In this document: positions 45,747 through 51,588 of the stretch, one piece after another
Numbering within the stretch: position 1 is the first letter of the stretch
Layout: each line of letters begins with the position of its first letter
The notes under the pieces: generated by a model
Told to the model about the DNA's origin: nothing
The model's input: the letters and a program-made list of their open reading frames with translations, nothing else
Database searches by the model: none
Assembly: GCA_905234655.1 (NCBI GenBank)
Contig: CAJOJG010000016.1
Span: 1 to 58,643, forward strand
DNA length: 58,643 nt
Reading direction: 5' to 3'
Origin: an uncultured Bacteroidales bacterium
GTDB taxonomy: Bacteria > Bacteroidota > Bacteroidia > Bacteroidales > UBA3824
Made by a program: the position numbers and the translations under genes

Positions 45747-45858
45747 TCAAGACGTCGTTACGCCCGAATGTATTGAAAAATATTACAGACGGGTTAAATT
45801 TTCAAGGAACGGAACTACATGTCCAAATACAACTACAATCAGATTAAAATGCTCTTGA
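45727..45858 (+). CDS. Possible small ORF overlapping the preceding gene
   Basis: 43 codons, ATG inside the end of the preceding gene (20-bp overlap). The product has VTPECIEKYYRRVKFSRNGT and no recognisable family. A 32-codon frame at 45819-45917 (MSKYNYNQIKMLLKSIEDLF) overlaps it in another phase; the two together may be the broken remains of one gene. Support is weak. Confidence 0.25.
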   Translation: MKLVTFNQDVVTPECIEKYYRRVKFSRNGTTCPNTTTIRLKCS

Positions 45859-45919
45859 AAAGCATCGAGGACTTATTCGGCAAAGAATTAAAAAGCAAAA
45901 ATTTCGGCATCAACTGAAC

Positions 45920-45953
45920 ATCACCATGCACCCTACCGGCGGATATTTTTCGT
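45920..45953. repeat. 34-bp direct repeat, left copy
   Basis: 32 of 34 positions match the copy at 47019-47052. It contains an ATG and codes for M-H-P-T-G-G-Y-F-S before a stop. The two copies bracket the AbiE-type cassette. Confidence 0.85.
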
Positions 45954-45961
45954 AAAAAAAA

Positions 45962-45993
45962 TTTGTGGGATAGATTATTTGTTGCTAAATTTG
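45962..45993 (+). promoter_or_regulatory. Consensus promoter of the AbiE-type cassette
   Basis: TTTG (45962-45965), 20-bp spacer, TAAATTTG (45986-45993), directly after the left direct repeat; the start codon follows 23 bp later. Confidence 0.75.
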
Positions 45994-46016
45994 CAAACAC
46001 TAATAAATGCGCAATC

Positions 46017-46352
46017 ATGGCAACAAACGAGATTAGACCATATTTGATTGACAGGCTCAAAGAAGATAATTGTCTTTGGTCCTACAATCACGACACCATA
46101 CAGAGCATACCCGACGATATGCTTGTGGAACTCGTGATGTTGTACCTTGACATTGATGATATTAACCTGTTATTCAGCATTATGACACGCAAAAAAATCA
46201 AACGTGCGTGGATAGAAAATGTGGTTGCCCAAGGTGAACGTTACTACCAAATGAACACCTTTTATGCGTGGTATTATTTTAACGCAAAAAAGCCGCAGCA
46301 ATATGTCAAATCGTTGTCAACAAGGATGTTAAATAAAAGGCTGCCGGCATGA
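46017..46352 (+). CDS. DUF6922-like partner (putative antitoxin) of the AbiE nucleotidyltransferase
   Basis: 111 aa from ATG 46017 (a frame extension upstream is not convincing and crosses the promoter). RPYLIDRLKEDNCLWSYNHD, DDMLVELVMLYLDIDDINLLF, KKIKRAWIENVVAQGERY and YAWYYFNAKKPQQYV match the DUF6922 pattern found before AbiEii-type genes in Bacteroidetes. The 4-bp overlap with the toxin-like gene (ATGA) fits an operon where this partner is made first. A regulatory/antitoxin role is inferred from context. Confidence 0.75.
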   Translation: MATNEIRPYLIDRLKEDNCLWSYNHDTIQSIPDDMLVELVMLYLDIDDINLLFSIMTRKKIKRAWIENVVAQGERYYQMNTFYAWYYFNAKKPQQYVKSLSTRMLNKRLPA

Positions 46353-47011
46353 AAACAATTGGACTTGCACCGCATACAGGAAAAATCATTGAACAGATTT
46401 CGCTTTTGGAATGTGTAAAGCCATTTGTCCTTGTCGGCGGTACTGCACTATCCATTCAGTTGCAGACGCGGCAAAGCGAAGACCTTGATTTTCAACGTTG
46501 GAAGACAGGGAAAGATGATAATCTCGACATCGGATGGAATAATATTCAAAGTCAGTTAGCCACCATTGGTGAAATTCAGCACGTAGATGTGTTGGGATTT
46601 GATCAAGTAATATTTGTAATCAACGATGTAAAAGTTTCGTTCTATGCCGCACCCCGCAAAAGGATACCAACCATGCAAGAAATGCCTTATCTCAACAATA
46701 TTCGGCTGGCGGATGTCGAGTCGATTGGCATAATGAAGATGGAGGCAATGATGCGGCGCAGCAAGTTCCGCGACTATTACGACATATATTCCATTTTGAA
46801 AAATGGTGCCAATGTTAACCGTTTGATAGCGGGCGCGTTGCAACATTCAGGACACAAATTGAAAACAAAATCACTGATGATGATGCTCACCAATGGACAA
46901 CTTTTCCGCAGGGACGAACAGTTTGAAATGCTGCACCCCGTTTATGATGTCGATGCCACAGACATTCAAGAGTACATCAAAGCATTGCTGTTGGCCAACA
47001 AATTAACATAA
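46349..47011 (+). CDS. AbiEii-like nucleotidyltransferase (type IV toxin-like)
   Basis: 220 aa, DUF1814/AbiEii fold. The nucleotidyltransferase motif LVGGTALSIQLQTRQSEDLDF (G-G-T-x-L, R-x-S-x-D-x-D) and the late KFRDYYDIYSIL (K-x-R-D-x-x-D) are both intact. Related proteins block growth or protect against phage when paired with an antitoxin. Located between two 34-bp direct repeats with its partner gene. The product is predicted to be active. Confidence 0.85.
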   Translation: MKTIGLAPHTGKIIEQISLLECVKPFVLVGGTALSIQLQTRQSEDLDFQRWKTGKDDNLDIGWNNIQSQLATIGEIQHVDVLGFDQVIFVINDVKVSFYAAPRKRIPTMQEMPYLNNIRLADVESIGIMKMEAMMRRSKFRDYYDIYSILKNGANVNRLIAGALQHSGHKLKTKSLMMMLTNGQLFRRDEQFEMLHPVYDVDATDIQEYIKALLLANKLT

Positions 47012-47018
47012 ATTCACA

Positions 47019-47052
47019 ATCATCATGCACCCTCCCGGCGGATATTTTTCGT
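47019..47052. repeat. 34-bp direct repeat, right copy
   Basis: Same sequence as 45920-45953 with two mismatches. Here the ATG opens a 25-codon frame (47025-47102) reading M-H-P-P-G-G-Y-F-S-L-E-V and so on, whose end overlaps the next gene. Confidence 0.85.
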
Positions 47053-47102
47053 TGGAAGTCAACGACGGCTGGGTGTGCCACAACAATTATGAAAATGAAT
47101 AA
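47025..47102 (+). pseudogene. 25-codon frame starting in the right direct repeat
   Basis: Starts in the repeat and continues past it (N-D-G-W-V-C-H-N-N-Y-E-N-E). It overlaps the GNAT gene start by 14 bp. The left repeat carries the same first nine residues then a stop. It may be the start of a lost gene, or a short leader that couples translation of the GNAT gene. Confidence 0.35.
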
Positions 47103-47961
47103 TATGTTCGAAAACTACCGAATTTACTTCCGTGGTTTGGAAGAATCCGATTTCGAGCATTCTATCGCATGGCGACAAGACGACGAAATTTGGGACATGG
47201 TTGTCGGGCATCGCTATTATGTATCGGAATCCTTTGAAAGACAATGGGTAAAAAAACACGTCGAAAACCAACGCGACAACATTGTATTCGTTGTTTGCGA
47301 CAAACAATCGGGCGAAGTTGCAGGATTTGTTTACCTTAATGACATCAATTTGCAAAATCGGTCGTGCCACTACGCCAAATTGCTTGGAAATAAAGCCTTT
47401 TGGGGCAAGGGATACGGTACGGAGGCAACTATGCTTGCCCTTTACTATGCTTTTTACGAACTTGGGTTGGAGCGCGTAGAGGCGACACAATTGCTCACTA
47501 ACAAGGCTTCCATCCGCGTGAATGAAAAATGCGGTTTCAAGAATGAAGGAATCTTGCGACACGCGGCTTTCAAAAATGGAAAGTTTGTAGATTTGAACCT
47601 GATGGGATGTCTTAGGGAAGATTTTATGCAACTTTTTGGCAAAATAGACAAGTATGCTGATTTCATTTCCGCTTTCAAAAACGGCGTTGCGGGTTACGCC
47701 GCGATGTATGCCAACAACCTCGAAACTAAATGCGCCTACATTACTTTGATTGCCGTAAAGCCTGAGTGTCAGCACAATGGCATTGGTGGTCAGTTGCTAA
47801 AAAAGTGCGAGACGACCGCCATTGAAAAAGGCATGGACAAAATTCGTCTTGAGGTTTTGAAAGACAACTTTAAGGCGCAAAATTTCTACAAGAAAAACGG
47901 CTTTGATTTCGAGGCTACGCAGACGGAACGGTCGTTTTACATGAGCAAAAGTTTGATATAA
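47089..47961 (+). CDS. Double GNAT-domain acetyltransferase
   Basis: 290 aa made of two GNAT domains. N-terminal domain (about 5-165) is RimJ/RimL type: YFRGLEESDFEHSIAWRQDDEIWD, NKAFWGKGYGTEATMLALYYAF, VEATQLLTNKASIRVNEKCGF. C-terminal domain (about 175-290): ITLIAVKPECQHNGIGGQLLKKC with the CoA-binding signature, and VLKDNFKAQNFYKKNGF. Relatives of the first half act on amino sugars in surface-polysaccharide synthesis, which would suit the glycan remnants that follow. The substrate is not known. AT-rich codon use. Confidence 0.8.
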   Translation: MKMNNMFENYRIYFRGLEESDFEHSIAWRQDDEIWDMVVGHRYYVSESFERQWVKKHVENQRDNIVFVVCDKQSGEVAGFVYLNDINLQNRSCHYAKLLGNKAFWGKGYGTEATMLALYYAFYELGLERVEATQLLTNKASIRVNEKCGFKNEGILRHAAFKNGKFVDLNLMGCLREDFMQLFGKIDKYADFISAFKNGVAGYAAMYANNLETKCAYITLIAVKPECQHNGIGGQLLKKCETTAIEKGMDKIRLEVLKDNFKAQNFYKKNGFDFEATQTERSFYMSKSLI

Positions 47962-47968
47962 CTCTTTC

Positions 47969-48286
47969 ATGCCATCACTCAAATCCCAGACCGTCAAGGA
48001 CATCGCGCCCTCGTTTGGCGTCGCGTTCCTGATTGCGGGGGCGGTATATTTTCTGAAATACCTGCCGCTGACGTATTACGTGGTTTTGCCGCTGCAATTG
48101 GGGGTGGGCATAGGCGTGTTCTTCGCGGTCTGCGAGGGCTTCCAACTGCCGGAATACATGGAAATCAAGGGGATTGCGAAAGGATATTTGATGCAAACTA
48201 AAAATGGGGAAAATAATAGTTCCAAGATGCCACCGATATTAAACAGTATTTCAAGATATGGCAAAATGGATTCTCTCGACAGTTGA
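47969..48286 (+). pseudogene. C-terminal fragment of a Wzx-type polysaccharide flippase
   Basis: About 75 codons read as the end of an oligosaccharide flippase: SLKSQTVKDIAPSFGVAFLI, two TM helices (AFLIAGAVYFLKYL, YVVLPLQLGVGIGVFFAV), CEGFQLPEYMEIKGIAKGYL. The rest of the protein (about 400 aa) is missing, and the frame then runs into unrelated sequence (NSSKMPPIL) where the AAA fragment starts. So a deletion joins the two. Confidence 0.65.
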
Positions 48287-49023
48287 GTGAATTTTTCTCA
48301 AAAGAAAAAAAAGCGGAAAATAGGCAGCGCATTCTTAAGTACCTTGAAATAAATGCAGGGACATCAGTGGACGGTGCGGCTGTCTCAAAAGAATTTATCG
48401 GCAAATCCGAAAAGGAAATCGAACTTATATACAACAATTTTGAAAAAATAGCATCAAACCGCATTAGAATAGATTTTTTCAACTACTTACAAAAGAGGCA
48501 CGCTGTTTCTGACGGTCATCCAGAGAATATTTCACTAAAAGAAGACGACGTGGAAATTCTCGGACAAACTGTTGGCGATTTATTTTATTTAAAATCGGCC
48601 GTATTTGTTGATACGCCGATGTTTTTGTCGGTGAACGGCGGCGACAATAGGATTTGGTCGGATGTAAAGGGGAAAATAATGGTCGCATCATCTCAGCCAA
48701 GTAATCAGATAAAAAAAATATCTGACGAAATATCAGACATCCTGCACGGGCGTTTCATTGTCCAAAGGATTCTGACGATGATATACAAGACATTGGGTAC
48801 TAAAATTGTAATTGCGACGCATAGTCCCGACATGGTATCCGCAATGCAGACCATAGCGGGAAAGGAAGGTGTATTGTCTAATACAAATTTTTACATAGCC
48901 CAAAAAAATACAACAGGCAAGTTTGACTACAAGGCGCTTTCAGGTGATACCGAAGACATTTTCAAGTCATTCAATGTCGCATTAGACAAAATAGAAGAAT
49001 ATGCAACAGGTAACCGTCAATAA
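48220..49023 (+). pseudogene. Truncated AAA-family ATPase lacking Walker A
   Basis: Open from just after a stop at 48217-48219 with no start codon. FSKEKKAENRQRILKYLEIN and the end IVIATHSPDMVSAMQTIAGKEG, NFYIAQKNTTGKFDYKALSG, IFKSFNVALDKIEEY match the C-terminal half of OLD/AAA15-like ATPases. The N-terminal Walker A region and the Walker B/DEP stretch between GKIMVASSQ and IVQRILTMI are absent. The frame overlaps the next fragment by 23 bp, as the intact ATPase-partner pair would. Confidence 0.65.
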
Positions 49024-49279
49024 TAAGCTAATAGAAAACCACAGGCTTTACCGAGAATGTGGTTCTACTTTGAATGATGTTTCAAAGAGGGATTATCGTG
49101 GGAAAAATTATTTTAACAATACCATAAAATGCTTGGATACCGATCGTTACGAGAATAAGCTTGCCGCGAATGAAAAACGCGACAAACGTCCGACAGTAGA
49201 TGCTGTAATAGGCATATCCGACATTAAAAAAGGGATGATTTCACAATATATACGGTTAACTCATTCAACGACACCGTAA
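49001..49279 (+). pseudogene. Truncated partner protein of the AAA ATPase
   Basis: About 92 codons, translation overlapping the ATPase gene by 23 bp. LIENHRLYRECGSTLNDVSK, LDTDRYENKLAANEKRDKR and VDAVIGISDIKKGMISQY look like the start of the partner usually encoded after this ATPase type (nuclease-like or unknown); the ending IRLTHSTTP does not fit and the C-terminal half is gone. Confidence 0.5.
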
Positions 49280-49294
49280 AATAAATTCCCATAA

Positions 49295-49891
49295 ATGTCA
49301 ATACCAACCTCATTTTTGGTCTGCGTCAAGCGCATGACCTTCAATCATCATGCGTATATAGAAGACGCGATGAACGGCTTTGTGATGCAGGAAACGGATT
49401 TTCCCTTTGTCTGTGTCATCATCGACGACGCAAGCACCGACGGCGAGCCGGAAGTAATCAAGAAATATTTTCAGGAGAATTTTTCTCAACTTGATACCGA
49501 CGAAACCGACGATTATGTCCGCACCCTCGGTCGGCACAAAACCAACGAGAATTGCTACTTCCTTGTAATCTATTTGAAGTACAACCACTATTCAATCAAA
49601 AAATCCAAAATGCCATATTACGCAGAATATCAGGGCAATGCGGTCGTCAACTACACTTCGCACGACGTGCCATACACCCGCGTCATCGAACACAAGCATT
49701 TCGAGAGTTTTGGCGCGGCGGTCTATGACAATCCTCAGACCGTCGTCAGCGAGGAATATTCCACTGAATACCGCGACGGCATGGAACCCTATTACCCCGT
49801 CAACGACGACAACGACGACAACGCATGTCGCCATTCGACGCGCGGCTATTCGGACGTGTCAGCGAGTTGTTGTTGGACGTTTGGATTCTGA
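49295..49891 (+). pseudogene. In-frame chimera: GT2 glycosyltransferase N-terminus joined to a UDP-galactopyranose mutase (Glf) C-terminal part
   Basis: Residues 1-105 read as a family 2 glycosyltransferase (FLVCVKRMTFNHHAYIEDAM, QETDFPFVCVIIDDASTDGE, KYNHYSIKKSK). From about 110 the sequence is the Glf C-terminal region (YQGNAVVNYTSHDVPYTRVIEHKHFE, TVVSEEYSTEYRDGMEPYYPVNDD). The junction lies near 49616-49634 and keeps the frame. After PVNDDNDDN the frame shifts to nonsense (CRHSTRGYS). Neither half can be active: GT2 lacks its second half and Glf its FAD-binding N-terminus. Confidence 0.75.
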
Positions 49892-50013
49892 AAAACAACC
49901 ATCCCTACAAAGAAATCGGCCTTGTCCAAATCGGCGACGCAAACATACCCACCAAAGTCAAGTCATTCCTGATGGCAAAATATTTCGGGAAAAAATATTC
50001 ACAGAGTAGGTAA
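49825..50013 (+). pseudogene. C-terminal tail of another polysaccharide glycosyltransferase
   Basis: 62 codons in a different frame from the chimera. FDARLFGRVSELLLDVWILK and the basic end KSFLMAKYFGKKYSQ resemble the C-terminus of capsule glycosyltransferases (DUF4422-like or similar). The catalytic part is missing. The junction lies in the repetitive AACGACGACAACGAC stretch near 49803-49823. Confidence 0.5.
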
Positions 50014-50102
50014 AGGTAAGCGTAGCAAATCCAAATTCTTTTCATTCTTTCCCCATTCTTTTAATTTTCGAAAAAGCAAATCCCCGCCGTTAGGCGGAGA
50101 AC

Positions 50103-50139
50103 AAACGGTCTGGCAGTCATGACGCCTGGCCGTTTTTTT
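50103..50139 (+). terminator. Intrinsic terminator at the right end of the island
   Basis: AAACGGTCTGGC (50103-50114) pairs with GCCTGGCCGTTT (50124-50135; one G-U and one mismatch), followed by a run of Ts to 50139. Confidence 0.8.
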
Positions 50140-50142
50140 GTA

Positions 50143-51519
50143 TTATCGGGAACGCGCAAACAGGAGACGGAAGACCTCCTCAATCTTTCCACAATGCACT
50201 ATTTCAATAGTGGAAACGTGGAGGATTGAAGTGTTTTTACGATGGCCGGAGGAAATGACAATGCGCTCAAAGCCAAGTTTTTCCGCCTCCGAGATGCGCT
50301 GCTCGACACGATTGACGGGACGGATTTCGCCTGTAAGCCCAACCTCGCCAGCAAAACACGTCTTAGCGTCTATGGAAATATCGAGGTCGCTGCTCAACAC
50401 CGCAACCATCACCGCAAGATCCATCGCAGGGTCGATAATCTTAATGCCGCCGGCAATATTGAGGAAGACATCCTTCGTGCCAAGGCGGAAGCCTGCGCGG
50501 CGTTCAAGCACGGCGAGAAGCATGTTCAAGCGTTTTTGGTCAAACCCGGTCGTGCTGCGCTGAGGCACACCGTAGGCGGCGGTCGAGACAAGACTTTGGA
50601 TTTCCACAGCAAACGGCCTCAACCCTTCGACAGCCACGGCGACCGACACGCCTGAAGTATTGCCATCGTGCTTATGGAGAAGCAGTTCGCCGGGGTTCGA
50701 GACCTCGCGGAGTCCGTCGCCCAACATCTCAAAAATGCCCATCTCCGATGTCGTTCCAAAGCGGTTCTTGATTCCACGAAGCACACGGTACACATGAGAA
50801 CTGTCGCCCTCAAACTGTAACACCGTGTCGACCATGTGTTCAAGGATTTTTGGACCGGCAATATTACCGTCCTTGTTGATATGGCCAATGAGGATAATCG
50901 GGACATTATTCTCCTTGGCATGGCGGATAAGCAGGTCGGCGCATTCGCGGATTTGGGTCACAGTGCCGGGCGAGGACTCGACGCTGTCCGTGCGCAAAGT
51001 CTGTATGGAGTCGATGATGACAAGCCCGGGATTGTTTTCACGGATTTGAGGGATAATGTTCTCGACAGTCACCTCGCACAGTATCAGGCATGTGTCGGTA
51101 GTCGCCTTAAGGCGGTCGGCGCGGAGCTTGATTTGGCTCGCGCTCTCCTCGCCCGAAACATAGAGCGTCTTTTGTGGAATGTTGAGGGCTATCTGCAACG
51201 ACAGCGTCGACTTGCCGATACCAGGCTCGCCGCCTATCAGGATTACCGAACCTGGCACAATCCCGCCGCCAAGGACACGGTTGAACTCGTTGTTGTTAGT
51301 GTTAATACGGGTGACGTCCCGCGTTTGGATTTCCGAAATATGGACGGCACGGTTGACTGTGCGCCCGCCAATTCCACTGGCAGAGCGGATGCGGTCTGTG
51401 GTCTGCACAAGCTCCTCGTTGTAGGTGTTCCACTGACCGCACGAAGGACATTTGCCGAGCCATTTGGGACTTGTCGCGCCACACTGCTGGCAGACGTATG
51501 TTGTTGAAGGCTTCTTCAC
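50143..51519 (-). CDS. radA: DNA repair protein RadA (Sms)
   Basis: RecA-like ATPase that promotes branch migration in recombinational repair. 458 aa: N-terminal zinc finger C10-x2-C13...C24-x2-C27 (YVCQQCGATSPKWLGKCPSC), Walker A GGEPGIGKST, the RadA-specific KNRFG motif (GIKNRFGTTSEMGIFEM), and a C-terminal Lon-protease-like domain (GVSVAVAVEGLRPF, LAVMVAVLSSDLD). The start at 51517-51519 is immediately 3' (on the minus strand) of the 15-bp tandem repeats. Confidence 0.97.
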   Translation of the reverse strand: MKKPSTTYVCQQCGATSPKWLGKCPSCGQWNTYNEELVQTTDRIRSASGIGGRTVNRAVHISEIQTRDVTRINTNNNEFNRVLGGGIVPGSVILIGGEPGIGKSTLSLQIALNIPQKTLYVSGEESASQIKLRADRLKATTDTCLILCEVTVENIIPQIRENNPGLVIIDSIQTLRTDSVESSPGTVTQIRECADLLIRHAKENNVPIILIGHINKDGNIAGPKILEHMVDTVLQFEGDSSHVYRVLRGIKNRFGTTSEMGIFEMLGDGLREVSNPGELLLHKHDGNTSGVSVAVAVEGLRPFAVEIQSLVSTAAYGVPQRSTTGFDQKRLNMLLAVLERRAGFRLGTKDVFLNIAGGIKIIDPAMDLAVMVAVLSSDLDISIDAKTCFAGEVGLTGEIRPVNRVEQRISEAEKLGFERIVISSGHRKNTSILHVSTIEIVHCGKIEEVFRLLFARSR

Positions 51520-51520
51520 T

Positions 51521-51588
51521 GATTTGTTGATTTGTTGATTTTCGATTTGTTGATTTTCGATTTGTTGATTTTCGATTTTTTGATTTTA
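51521..51588. repeat. Tandem array of a 15-bp unit between radA and the Ig-like lipoprotein gene
   Basis: Unit GATTTGTTGATTTTC at 51529, 51544 and 51559 exactly, with a truncated copy before and a diverged copy after (51574-51588). Read on the minus strand it is made of the AAATCAACAAATC words also found at 16037-16083. It fills the gap between the two minus-strand genes. Confidence 0.85.

Noticed and set aside
47019..47052. Integron attC site or transposon terminal repeat
   Set aside because: The 34-bp copies are direct, not inverted; no integrase or transposase gene lies nearby and no GTTRRRY/RYYYAAC pair is convincing.
51521..51588. CRISPR or attachment site
   Set aside because: Unit of 15 bp without spacers; it is an AT-rich simple repeat.
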